Below, piece after piece: positions 9,020-17,423 of a DNA stretch of 64,000 nucleotides. This stretch comes from Novosphingobium sediminicola (GTDB taxonomy: Bacteria; Pseudomonadota; Alphaproteobacteria; Sphingomonadales; Sphingomonadaceae). The notes under the pieces were generated by a model. That model ran no database searches, was not told where the DNA came from, and worked only from the letters and a program-made list of their open reading frames with translations. Position numbers and translations under genes: made by a program. The stretch spans positions 62,001 through 126,000 of the forward strand of contig NZ_JACIDX010000003.1 of the NCBI RefSeq assembly GCF_014196525.1. Reading direction: 5' to 3'. The stretch's first letter is position 1. The number at the start of each line of letters is the position of its first letter.

Positions 9020-9685
9020 ATGGCCCAACCCACCCTTCACCAACTCTATGCCGAGCTTCAGGCCGAACGCGAACGTACATGGGCGCCGCAGCAGCTTGAG
9101 CGCAACGCCGGGCAGCGCCGCTCGCTGGTCGCGCGTTTCGATCCCGCCGCCTATCCCCAGCCCGGCGATATGGTGGCGCCCTTCACGCTGATCGATCAGG
9201 ACGGCAACCCACTGACCCGCGACGAGCTGATCGCCCATGGTCCGGCGGTGCTGGTGTTCTTCCGTTTTGCGGGCTGTCCGGCCTGCAATCTGGCGCTGCC
9301 GCACTACAACCGCACGCTGTGGCCCGCGCTCAAGGCCGCCGGCATTCCGTTGATCGCGGTCAGCGCGCAAAACCCGGTCGATCGCGGCATCATCAACCGT
9401 CATGGCCTGAGTTTCCCGGTGGCCGCCGATCCCGATTATGCGCTGGGTCGGGCGCTGGGCATCACCTTCCTGCCCGACGATCAACCGGCGGTGAAGCCGG
9501 GCGACAATTGGATCGGCGCGACTCTTGGCACCAACAGCTATGAGATCGACCAGCCCGCCGTGCTGATCCTGAACAGCGATGCCACGGTGCGCCGCCTGAT
9601 CGTCAGCCCCGACTGGCTGGACCGCCCCGAGAGTGAGGCGATCCTCGAACATCTGCCCGAAACGCAGGCGGCCAACGCGGCCTGA
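9020..9685 (+). CDS. Peroxiredoxin-like AhpC/TSA-family protein
   Basis: A 221-residue thioredoxin-fold protein without a signal peptide. The redox motif is FAGCPACNLALPHY (cysteines three apart, as in thioredoxins, at about residues 91-94), preceded by PFTLIDQDGNPLTRDEL, the typical opening of AhpC/TSA proteins. It resembles the peroxiredoxin-like proteins annotated in many proteobacteria. It lies 108 bp after the LysR gene in the same direction and may be co-regulated with the ssu genes, perhaps protecting against peroxide or reducing sulfur intermediates; this is inference. A strong terminator follows immediately. Confidence 0.82.
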   Translation: MAQPTLHQLYAELQAERERTWAPQQLERNAGQRRSLVARFDPAAYPQPGDMVAPFTLIDQDGNPLTRDELIAHGPAVLVFFRFAGCPACNLALPHYNRTLWPALKAAGIPLIAVSAQNPVDRGIINRHGLSFPVAADPDYALGRALGITFLPDDQPAVKPGDNWIGATLGTNSYEIDQPAVLILNSDATVRRLIVSPDWLDRPESEAILEHLPETQAANAA

Positions 9686-9689
9686 TTAC

Positions 9690-9722
9690 AAAAGGGGCGC
9701 GATTCCATGTCGCGCCCCTTTT
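9690..9722. terminator. Rho-independent bidirectional terminator
   Basis: A perfect 13-bp GC-rich stem flanked by A4 and T4 (9690-9702 with 9710-9722) and a 7-nt loop, located between two convergent genes. The A-run/T-run symmetry makes it functional in both directions. Confidence 0.85.
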
Positions 9723-10453
9723 CAATTGTAATGCAGCGTTTTGGCCCGCGACAGCACATAGGCTGAGAGAATCTTGGCATCCGTCGCGCTGATCTTGCCG
9801 GCAAAGGCGGGCGACGAATTGACCCTACCCTCACGCACAGTCTGCGCCACCGAGGCGCGGTCCCGCCCGAACAGCCATGTGCGCGGCCGTGTCAGATCCG
9901 CCGCCCCGGTCGCCGGATCGCCCCAGCCCTGCAACGTGTGGCAATCATAGCACCCGCCCTCGACCTCGAACGTCTCCTTGCCGAGCGGGATCTGTTTGGC
10001 GTCAAAAGGCTGGCCCGACAGCTTCAGGACATATTCGGTGACGGCCGCGATCTCGTCCGGCTCCAGGCTTTGCCCCACGCCGCGTGCAGGCATCGTGGGC
10101 CAGTTGCGCGTGTTCGGATCGGGCGCGCGGATGCCGTGCAGGATGGTCTGCTCGACATCGCTGGCCTTCATGTTGAACGTGTCAATGTCCTCGCCGCCAA
10201 ACAGCCAGCGATCATCGGTCAGATCGGGCGCATGAGCGCCGGGCGCCCCTTTCAGATCCGCGCCGTGGCATGACGCGCAATGCAGGGCAAACAGCGGCGG
10301 GGCCAGCCTGATCGCCTCGGCGCGCAGCTTCGGATTATCCCAGATCGCATTGGCCGAGGCCGCCTCCAGCGCCGCGCTGGGCCGATCCGCACCGCAGGCG
10401 GCCAAAGCCGCAAGGCTGGCGAGGGCAAGCAGGGATCGGGTAGAACGCATCAT
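9722..10453 (-). CDS. Diheme cytochrome c lipoprotein
   Basis: About 243 residues from an ATG at 10453; two earlier in-frame starts (10468, 10585) would only add residues before the signal peptide. The N-terminus has a lipobox (LAALAAC, C20), so the protein is probably anchored in the periplasm. Two heme c sites are visible, CASCH (59-63) and CYDCH (168-172). The first domain has the usual axial methionine (TMPARGVG, M121); at the equivalent place in the second domain the expected MPAF reads SPAF, so that heme may lack Met ligation. The fold resembles the FixP/CcoP-type cytochrome pairs. It is divergent from a duplicated secreted-protein operon and may be its electron partner (inference). Confidence 0.85.
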   Translation of the reverse strand: MMRSTRSLLALASLAALAACGADRPSAALEAASANAIWDNPKLRAEAIRLAPPLFALHCASCHGADLKGAPGAHAPDLTDDRWLFGGEDIDTFNMKASDVEQTILHGIRAPDPNTRNWPTMPARGVGQSLEPDEIAAVTEYVLKLSGQPFDAKQIPLGKETFEVEGGCYDCHTLQGWGDPATGAADLTRPRTWLFGRDRASVAQTVREGRVNSSPAFAGKISATDAKILSAYVLSRAKTLHYN

Positions 10454-10620
10454 CGCAAATTCTTTCATCGCTTTGGAAATTTTGCCCCGAACGCTAGGGC
10501 GCTGGACCGGCGCGTCCACCAAGTTTTCCTCATTAGCTTCGATGAAAATCTGAATTCCCCTTGGGCGTGAGATCGCTAAAGCCATATTCTCAATAATTAC
10601 GATAGAGTTTAGGCCCGCCC

Positions 10621-11472
10621 ATGCTCCCTCTTCTTCCCACGCTGCTGTCCGCGACCTTGGCCGCCGCCGCGCCGCCCGAACCGGTCAACCCGGCGCCAAC
10701 CCGCGCCGCTCTGGCCGCCATTGCCGACCAGCCCGATCTGTCAGGCGTGTGGACGCCGGGGCCGCTGGACAAATACGCGCCGGGCAACAGCACCGAGCCG
10801 CAATGGCGAGCCGAAATCGCCCCCATCTATGCCCGGCTCAAACAGCTCGATGCCGATGGCACGCCCCAGAACATCTGGGTCAATTGCCTGCCCGAAGGTC
10901 TGCCCTCTAGCTGGACCCAGACGCTCAATTCGGTCGAATTCCTGCAAACGCCCGGCCGCATCACCATTCTGGGCGAGCTGGACGGCAACCGCCTGCGCCG
11001 GGTGTGGACCGATGGCCGCCCCCATCCCGCCGATCCCGACCCCACCTTTTCGGGCCATTCGATCGGCCATTGGGAGGGGCGGACGCTGGTGATCGACACG
11101 GTGGGCTTTCTGCCGCAGGTATTCATTTCCACCGGGCAAGGCGTGGGCATACCCAACAATGGCGACATGCATGTGGTCGAGCGCATCACACTGACCGGGC
11201 CGGAAACGGCGCGGGTCGATCTGGTGGTCGATGCGCCCCATGTGCTGGCCCAGCCCTGGCATGCCACCCGCCTGCTCAACCGACATCGTGAGCGCAAATT
11301 CGATCTGGTCGAAAGCTCGTGCCGCCAGGGCGATTTTATCGAAAGCACCGACAAGGACGGCCTCGCCATCTTTGCCCCGCTGCCCAAGGACGAAGGCGGG
11401 GCCACGCTGCCGCCCGATCAGGCCGCCCCGCCGGTGGCGTCAAATCCGGCGGCCCCCAAGGAGAAGAAATGA
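10621..11472 (+). CDS. Secreted protein of unknown function, first paralogue
   Basis: A 283-residue protein with a short signal peptide (cut near AAAAPP). I do not recognise an enzymatic family. It is clearly homologous to the protein at 11894-12709: both share DLSGVW/DWSGSW, the block FLQTPGRITILGELDGNRL, WTDGRPHPADPDPTF, WEGRTLVIDT and CRQGDF. The tail after residue 255 is rich in Pro and Ala. Such proteins are common in sphingomonads beside small secreted HHSF proteins, as here. It is probably periplasmic. The conserved Trp, Asp and His positions suggest ligand binding, but no catalytic role can be assigned. It heads a four-gene operon with overlapping or short junctions. Confidence 0.75.
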   Translation: MLPLLPTLLSATLAAAAPPEPVNPAPTRAALAAIADQPDLSGVWTPGPLDKYAPGNSTEPQWRAEIAPIYARLKQLDADGTPQNIWVNCLPEGLPSSWTQTLNSVEFLQTPGRITILGELDGNRLRRVWTDGRPHPADPDPTFSGHSIGHWEGRTLVIDTVGFLPQVFISTGQGVGIPNNGDMHVVERITLTGPETARVDLVVDAPHVLAQPWHATRLLNRHRERKFDLVESSCRQGDFIESTDKDGLAIFAPLPKDEGGATLPPDQAAPPVASNPAAPKEKK

Positions 11473-11897
11473 TGAGTTCTCGCCGCCTTCTGGGCTGCAT
11501 CGCCGCGCTTGGTCTTGCGCTGGGCGCCGGATTGACACCGGCCATCGCGCATCACAGTTTTTCGATGTTCGATCCTTCCAAGCCGATGCAATTCGAGGCC
11601 ACCGTCCAAACATTCCAATGGACCGCGCCCCATGCCGTGCTGTGGGTTCAGGCAGGACAGGTGGGCGCCTATGCTCCGGGCCTGTGGTCGCTCGAATTGC
11701 CGACCAGCCCGGCCAATCTGGCCAAGATGGGCTGGAGCCGCAATGTGGTGAAGCCGGGAGACAAAGTGATCGTTTCGATCAACCCGATCCGCGACGGGCG
11801 CCGCGCGGGCCAGTTCAAAAAGCTGACCATCGCCGCCACGGGGCAGGTGCTTGAAGCGCTCAACATCCCCGGCGCCTCGCAGCAGCCGCCCAAATGA
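11469..11897 (+). CDS. Small secreted protein beginning HHSF after the signal peptide (DUF6152-like), first paralogue
   Basis: About 142 residues; the start at 11469 overlaps the upstream stop (ATGA) and has AAGGAG upstream. The signal peptide ends in AIA followed by HHSFSMFD, so a canonical signal-peptidase cut would leave His-His at the mature N-terminus. Conserved with its paralogue at 12721 are HHSF-MFD, WS/WA-ELTSP, LGWSR, VGDKV, NP-RDG and STGQVL. I associate this with the DUF6152 family from memory. The mature protein is a small beta-rich periplasmic domain. An N-terminal histidine can bind copper through its amino group, as in CopC and lytic monooxygenases, but copper binding here is only a hypothesis. 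Confidence 0.78.
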   Translation: MMSSRRLLGCIAALGLALGAGLTPAIAHHSFSMFDPSKPMQFEATVQTFQWTAPHAVLWVQAGQVGAYAPGLWSLELPTSPANLAKMGWSRNVVKPGDKVIVSINPIRDGRRAGQFKKLTIAATGQVLEALNIPGASQQPPK

Positions 11898-12709
11898 TCC
11901 GCGCGCCCCTCTTTGCGCTGGCGCTGACGCTGGGCGCACCCGCTTTGGCCGCTCCGGATAATGATCCGATCACGCCCGCCCCCACGGCCCGCGACTGGCT
12001 GGAGCTGGCCCATCGCCCGGACTGGAGCGGTTCGTGGTTCCCGGTGATCTCGGATCAGTTCGCGCAGGTGAACACCAATCCGCCGCCGTGGAAGCCCGAG
12101 GTGCAAAAGCAGATCGACCATTGGGACGCCGAGGAAAAGGCGGGCCGCCCGCGCGGGCTGCTGCTCGATTGCCTGCCTCATGGCGTGCCGACCTTCTATC
12201 TCATCACCCATAATTCCATCGAGATCCTGCAAACGCCGGGCCGCGTGACCATTCTGGGCGAGAGTGACGGCAACCGGCTGGTGCGGATCTGGACCGACGG
12301 GCGCAAGGCTCCCACCGACCCCGACCCCAGTTTTCACGGCTATAATATCGGCGTCTGGCAGGGCGATACGCTGGCGGTCTCCACCACCGCGATCCTGCCC
12401 CAGACATGGCTGGCCGTGTCCGAAGCGGTGGGCATCGCGATTGGCGAGGGCGCACATGTCGATCAGAAATTCCATCTGATCGGGCCGGATACGCTGGCGG
12501 TCGATCTGACCATCACCGCGCCCGCCGTGTTGACGCGGCCATGGCAGACCCGCCGCCTGTTCACCCGCAAACGCGCGCGCAGTTTCGAGATCGTCGAGGG
12601 CGTGTGCCGTCAGGGCGATTTTGAAGAAACCACGGACAAATGGGGCAATCCGGCATGGCGCCCGGTGGCGCAATCGACCGACGGCAATGTGGTGGCCCCC
12701 ACGAAATAG
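11894..12709 (+). CDS. Secreted protein of unknown function, second paralogue
   Basis: A 271-residue protein with a clear signal peptide (cleavage near ALAAPD). It overlaps the stop of the upstream HHSF gene by four bases. It is the second copy of the family at 10621-11472, sharing ILQTPGRVTILGESDGNRL, IWTDGRKAPTDPDPSF, the block around VWQGDTLAVST, and CRQGDFEETTDK. It lacks the Pro-rich tail. Divergence between the copies is considerable, so the duplication is old and the copies may bind different partners. The repeated gene order (large protein, then HHSF protein) suggests that each pair works as a unit. Function unknown. Confidence 0.75.
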   Translation: MIRAPLFALALTLGAPALAAPDNDPITPAPTARDWLELAHRPDWSGSWFPVISDQFAQVNTNPPPWKPEVQKQIDHWDAEEKAGRPRGLLLDCLPHGVPTFYLITHNSIEILQTPGRVTILGESDGNRLVRIWTDGRKAPTDPDPSFHGYNIGVWQGDTLAVSTTAILPQTWLAVSEAVGIAIGEGAHVDQKFHLIGPDTLAVDLTITAPAVLTRPWQTRRLFTRKRARSFEIVEGVCRQGDFEETTDKWGNPAWRPVAQSTDGNVVAPTK

Positions 12710-12720
12710 GAGCAATGGCG

Positions 12721-13125
12721 ATGTTGAAGAAGATCCTCTCCCCAGGCGCGCTGGCCGCCACGCTGGCAATCGCGGCCCCCTCGCTGGCGCATCACAGCTT
12801 TGCCATGTTTGACCAGACCAAAGTGGTCAATCTGCGCGGCACGATCAGCAGCTATCGTTGGGTCAACCCGCATGTCTCGCTGTTTGTCGAGGTGCAGGAG
12901 GGGCCGGTCAAGCATGGCGTCTGGGCAGTGGAGCTGACCAGTCCGGGCAATCTGACCCGTCTGGGCTGGAGCCGCCAGTCGCTGAAAGTGGGTGACAAGG
13001 TGGATATCGAGGTCAACCCGCTGCGCGATGGCGCGCTGGGCGGGGGTTTTCGTAAAGCGACGATCCTGTCCACCGGGCAGGTCCTGCAGGCGCGATTGGT
13101 CGAGATCGAGAAGCCGGGAGGCTGA
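12721..13125 (+). CDS. Small secreted protein beginning HHSF after the signal peptide (DUF6152-like), second paralogue
   Basis: About 134 residues. The ATG at 12721 has AGGAG eight bases upstream; another ATG at 12715 is too close to that site. The signal peptide ends in SLA and is followed by HHSFAMFDQTKVV, again predicting a mature protein that starts His-His. The body matches the paralogue at 11469 (VELTSPGNLTRLGWSR, VGDKVDIEVNPLRDG, STGQVLQA). It is the last gene of the operon and a strong terminator follows. Periplasmic; function unknown. Confidence 0.78.
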   Translation: MLKKILSPGALAATLAIAAPSLAHHSFAMFDQTKVVNLRGTISSYRWVNPHVSLFVEVQEGPVKHGVWAVELTSPGNLTRLGWSRQSLKVGDKVDIEVNPLRDGALGGGFRKATILSTGQVLQARLVEIEKPGG

Positions 13126-13181
13126 AACACGCAATCCCTCACGCGGCGCGGTTCTTCTCTTTCCCGCGCCGCGTCCCGCTT

Positions 13182-13216
13182 GGGGCGGATGCCACTCCGG
13201 CATCCGCCCCTTTTTT
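13182..13216. terminator. Rho-independent terminator
   Basis: A perfect 12-bp GC-rich stem (13182-13193 with 13199-13210), a 5-nt loop and T6 on the plus strand. It ends the four-gene operon at 10621-13125. It lies 4 bp from the end of the convergent membrane protein gene. A second, weaker GC inverted repeat is just upstream at about 13143-13172. Confidence 0.88.
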
Positions 13217-13219
13217 GCG

Positions 13220-13696
13220 TCACAGCGTATAGCCGATCCAGCGGCCGGCGATCACAATGCCCAGCCACAGGCTCAGCGAGATCGCGCCCGAAATACGCGG
13301 GATCACCGAACCCGGCTCGGCCAGTTTGCGCTGGGCGAACAGATGGAACACCAGCGCATTGATCCCGGCCAGCGCCAGCAGGCTGAACTTGGCCGCGAAC
13401 CAGAAGTTTTCCGAGTAACCAATCGGATTGGCGAAAAGCAGCACGCTGCCGCTGGCCAACGCAAAGCCGAAGCCGACCAGCGTGAAAGGCACCAGCCGTT
13501 CGAGCACCTCCTGCGCCGTACCGCGCGCCGGGCCAACCCCGATCAGCCGCAGATCGACCAGCGCGATCGAGCCGATCACCAGCGTCAGCGCCGCGACATG
13601 CAGCGCCTCGACCGTGCCGAACAGCCAGTTTGAATCCGCCAGTTCCAGCGCCAGCGGGGTTTCCGAAAGCCACAGGGCCACAGATTGAAGAGACAT
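13220..13696 (-). CDS. Small four-helix membrane protein (DUF6644-like), second of a pair
   Basis: A 158-residue protein with about four transmembrane segments (around residues 28-48, 72-90, 100-118 and 135-155). It shares layout and motifs with the neighbouring 168-residue protein: an N-terminal LFGTVEALHVAALTLVIGS versus LVPAIQVVHILAVAGVL, a cytoplasmic loop with DLRLIG, and the terminal AGRWIGYT versus AGRWIAYA. The histidine in helix 1 (EALHVAA) is conserved in both and could be a heme or metal ligand; that is speculation. I link it to DUF6644 from memory. It is the last gene of an operon led by a TonB receptor. Confidence 0.72.
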   Translation of the reverse strand: MSLQSVALWLSETPLALELADSNWLFGTVEALHVAALTLVIGSIALVDLRLIGVGPARGTAQEVLERLVPFTLVGFGFALASGSVLLFANPIGYSENFWFAAKFSLLALAGINALVFHLFAQRKLAEPGSVIPRISGAISLSLWLGIVIAGRWIGYTL

Positions 13697-13723
13697 CAGG
13701 ATAACCTTTCGAAAACAGAATTT

Positions 13724-14230
13724 TCAGGCAGGCGCCCCGGCCCAGGCATCGGCATAGGCAATCCAGCGCCCCGCATAGATCACCGCCAGCCAGACCAGCA
13801 GCGTGGCCACCGCCAGCGCCCTTTGCGCAGGCGCAGCCGCCACGCCGCCCGTGTTGAACCGCAGTGCCAGCGGCCCCTGCGCCCATGTGCCCAGCGAAGC
13901 CGCCGAGGCCAGCACCAGCTTGACCCAGAAGATGGTGCGGAACATCGCGCGGGTCGGCTCGCTGGCGATCAGCAGCAGGCCGGTGATGGCCAGCACGCCC
14001 AGCGCGCCCCAAAGGATCGGCAGGAAGCGCGCCGCCACCTGCTCCTGCGCCACATCGCGCTCCAGCAGGTTCAGCGCGCGCAGATGGATATGCAGCGAGG
14101 CGATCAGCACCCCCGCCACGGCCAGAATATGCACCACCTGAATGGCCGGAACCAGCCAGTCATGGCCGATGACCAGCGCCGAGAGCGAGGTAGTGCCCAG
14201 CCATGCGGCGAAATCGACGAGAAGAGACAT
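13724..14230 (-). CDS. Small four-helix membrane protein (DUF6644-like), first of a pair
   Basis: A 168-residue integral membrane protein with about four hydrophobic helices and the conserved VVHILAV histidine in the first helix. It is a paralogue of the gene at 13220-13696, 27 bp downstream. It starts 11 bp after the end of the TonB receptor gene on the same strand, so the three are probably one transcript. The pairing of two related membrane proteins mirrors the pairing of secreted proteins on the other side of the terminator at 13.2 kb, which suggests that both operons serve one envelope process. Function unknown. Confidence 0.72.
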   Translation of the reverse strand: MSLLVDFAAWLGTTSLSALVIGHDWLVPAIQVVHILAVAGVLIASLHIHLRALNLLERDVAQEQVAARFLPILWGALGVLAITGLLLIASEPTRAMFRTIFWVKLVLASAASLGTWAQGPLALRFNTGGVAAAPAQRALAVATLLVWLAVIYAGRWIAYADAWAGAPA

Positions 14231-14241
14231 GCCGGATCCTT

Positions 14242-16744
14242 TTAGAATTTGACGCCGAGGCGGGCGTAGTAAAAGCCGCCGCTGAGGCCAAAGGGGGCGA
14301 AATTGCCGTAAAGGCCCGAACCATCCGAGGCGACGATGCCGTTCTTGTCCGGATAGACATCGAACAGGTTGTTGGCCCCGACCGCCAGCGAAACGCGGCG
14401 TGAGAGGTCATAAGAGGCCTCCAGATCGGTGATGACCTTGGCGCCGAAAGTGCGGTCGCCCGAGGCGACATTGCTGCTTTCGGTATATTGACCATAGCGC
14501 GTCAGACGCAGCAGCGTATGAAGCCGCGAGAAACTCCAGTCGCCGGTCAGCACCACTTTGCTGCGCGGGGTGGCGACCAGCAGATCGCGCTGGGCCTGAC
14601 GCCCGAACAGCGTGACCGACAGGCCCGACAGCGCGGCGGGATTGGCCCGCAATGCGGCGGATCTGCGTTTCGTTATAGCTATAGGCCGCGCTCAGACGGA
14701 AATTGCCGATGGCCGCGGTGCGCCAGTTATATTCGCCCACCACGTCCACCCCGCGCGTGCGCGTGTCGATGGCGTTGGTGAAGAATTGCGCGCTGTCCAC
14801 GCCGGTGATGCCATTGGCAACCAGGATCGCCTTGATCGCGCTGCCGCCATTGGCCGCCGTGCCGAGGAATTCGGTTTTGACGATGCGATTGTCGACATCG
14901 ATCTGATAGGCATCGACCGTCAACCGTGCCCCGCCCCGCTCAAAAGTCAGGCCTGCGGTAAAATTCAGCGACTTTTCCGGCTTCAAAGGCGTGGCGCCAA
15001 GGGCAATCGCCGCCGCGCTGTCCACGGGCAGGAATTTCGAGGTGGTGGTCAAAACCTGCCCTCCGCTGACCGTGGATGTAATCTGCGTGGTGGAAAAGGC
15101 GGTCTGGGCCAACGAGGGGGCGCGGAAACCGGAATTCACCCCGCCGCGCAGAGCAAGGCCGGGCAGGATCTCGTAACGGGTGGAGAATTTGCCCGAAACC
15201 GTATCCCCGGCGCTGTCCGTATAATGTTCAAACCGGCCCGCAACACCGACATACCATGCCTTGACCACATTGGTGGACAGATCGACATAGGCCGCAACAT
15301 TGCCCCGGCTGATGGAGCGCGCGTCCGCCGGCGAGGTGCCGCTAAAGGACACCAGCCCCGGCGAGGGCGAACGGCCACCATAGAGCGTGCCGAAAGGCGT
15401 GCTGTCGGCCGGGATGATATAGCCGCCATCGCGATAGGAGTCCGGCTCGCCCGCCTGATTCTGGAAGCGTTCCCAGCGCTGTTCGACGCCCACCGCCACC
15501 GACAAAGGCGCGGCCAGACCGACGGCGAAATCGCGGCTGAGATCAAGGTTGCTGACCCACAGCGTCTGTTTCTGGCGGCCCATGAAGAAGCTGGTCTTGC
15601 TGCTCGGCCCCAGCGAGGGGTTGAGCGTGTTTTCCGCGCCCAGCCGGACATTGTCAGTGCCATAGCTGGTCGAAAGATCCGCCGCCCATCCGGCCAACTC
15701 GCCCTTTACGCCCAGCGTGGCCTGATAATCCCATTCCCAGATCCGGCGATAGGCCTGAAAACCCGAAGGATAGATCTGGGGCAGCGAGGAAAGGCCAAGC
15801 GTGTTGGTCTGTCCGCCATAGCCGGTGGCGGCGGGATAGAGCGATCCGCGCGCATCCTTGATGTCGCGATAGGACAGGGTCGAGAACGTATAGGCCGTGA
15901 CACGCCCCAGCGGCAGTTCGGCGTTGAGCGAGGTGTTGATGATCTTGTCGCGGTTCGACCGGCCATAGCCGCCCGCGATCAGATGGTTGGCGCTGGCCTC
16001 ACGCGCATCGGGCGCGCCATTGACCAGCGGATAGATGGACGGAACGGGCAAGGCCGAGCTTTTGGCCGCATCATGATATTTGCCCTCGGCGGACAGGTGG
16101 ACAAAGCCGCCATCGCCCAGCCCAGCGCCCCATGAGAGCGTCTGCTGCAACAGCGCGCCGCCCTTTTCATAAAGCTGCCCGGCGGTCTGGGTGAATTCGC
16201 CGCCCTGCTTGCTGCTGTCCAGAATGATGTTGATCACGCCCGAAATCGCGTCGGAGCCATATTGCGCCGCCGCGCCATCGCGCAAAACCTCGATCCGGCC
16301 CACGCCTGCGGTGGAGATCAGGTCAATATCGACCGGCGTCGAACCGCCCGATACGCGCGAGAGATTGTTGATCAGCGAAGTCGTGTGGCGGCGCTTGCCA
16401 TTGACCAGCACCAGCAGATAATCGCCCGACAGGCCCCGGATCGAGATCGGGCGCACGCTGGCCGACGTGCCGCCCCCGCCCAGCGCGGGCATGGTCAGCG
16501 AGGGGATGAGATTGCCCAGAATTTCCTTAAGGCCTGTGCGGCCGGTGGCCTTCAGCTCCTGCGGGCCGATCACGTCGATGGGCACCGGGCTGTCAGCCAC
16601 GGTGCGGCGCGGGGCGCTGCGTGTGCCTGTCACGATGATCGGCGCGCCCTCAGGAGCATCGGCGGCCTCTTCAGCATGGGCGGCTAGCGGAAGGGCCAGA
16701 GAAGCGCCGGCCAGCAAGCCCGACAGCCAAGAAATATTACGCAT
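14242..16744 (-). pseudogene. TonB-dependent receptor disrupted by a single frameshift
   Basis: From the ATG at 16744 the frame encodes a signal peptide (cut after AAHA), a plug domain (TGTRSAPRRTVADSPVPIDV, then IEVLRDGAAAQYGSDAISGV) and most of a beta-barrel. After YSYNETQIRR (about 14654) the frame is lost and would run out of frame to 14408. The true C-terminus continues in another frame from 14652 (RANPAALSGLSVTLFG) to the terminal Phe at 14245. Removing one base near 14653 restores QIRRLRANPAAL, a usual receptor motif, giving about 833 residues. It is either a recent inactivating mutation or a sequencing error. The plug most resembles receptors of the VTGTR class; ligand unknown. Confidence 0.8.
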
Positions 16745-16868
16745 GGAAACCCCCAATGATTGTGGGGTTCAGCGATAGCGGGAAGGCGCGGCGGTGTTTA
16801 ACAAGGATTTGGAATTTTCATTGATGAAATCAGATATTTAGATTTCTCAATCTGCTTATTGGCAATGC

Positions 16869-17423
16869 TCAACCATCGCCGTGCAAAAACCGCGTCAGGA
16901 AATGCTGGCCCAGCGATTGCACCGGGCTGGGCGATGGCACGCGCAGCACATCAGGCCCGCCCACCGTATCGAAATTGCACCGCCAGTCGCGCGCCAGCAG
17001 CCAGAGCGTGCGCAACTCCTGCTCATCACGCGCGCGGGTGGCCAGCAGGATCGCGGCAAAGGGCAAAGGCCCGCGCGGCACCGGCATGAGGGACAAAAGG
17101 CGGCGGTCGTTTTCGGGCTGCTCAATATCGGGCGGGTCGATCAGCAAGGCGCCCTTGACCGCGCCGCCCGCCGCCTCCGGCTCATAGGCTGCCCACCATG
17201 CCAGCGCGAGACAGGCCAGCCCTTCGGCCACCACCACCGCAGGCCCCTGCCCGCCGTTGAGCGCGTGGTTGAGTCGGTTGATCCAGGTGTTGCGATGGGG
17301 CCTGTGCCATAGGCCCAGTTCGACAGGCTCCGCCTGAGGATAGCGCCATTGCCAGTCGCGCAGCCAGCGCCGCGCAAAGCGATCATCATCGCCGCGCAGC
17401 AGCAGGAGCCGTGGTTCGCTCAC
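16869..17423 (-). CDS. RBBP9/YdeN-like alpha/beta hydrolase with a degenerate active site
   Basis: A 184-residue protein whose layout follows the RBBP9/YdeN serine hydrolases: an LLLRGDDD opening, the block HRNTWINRLNHAL (about 43-55), and a nucleophile-elbow strand VVVAEGLACLALAWWA. Active members have HSLG at the elbow; here it is EGLA (67-70), with Gly at the place of the nucleophile Ser. The usual GHIN histidine region near the C-terminus is also not recognisable (VGGPDV). It is therefore probably catalytically dead, or not a hydrolase. The start overlaps the stop of the broken sulfonate-binding gene (17420-17423), so it may be decaying with that locus. Confidence 0.6.
   Translation of the reverse strand: MSEPRLLLLRGDDDRFARRWLRDWQWRYPQAEPVELGLWHRPHRNTWINRLNHALNGGQGPAVVVAEGLACLALAWWAAYEPEAAGGAVKGALLIDPPDIEQPENDRRLLSLMPVPRGPLPFAAILLATRARDEQELRTLWLLARDWRCNFDTVGGPDVLRVPSPSPVQSLGQHFLTRFLHGDG

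Noticed and set aside
14408..16756. Reading the TonB receptor as a complete 782-residue protein
   Set aside because: Its last 80 or so residues lose all receptor features, while a better barrel end lies in another frame; a frameshift is the simpler reading.
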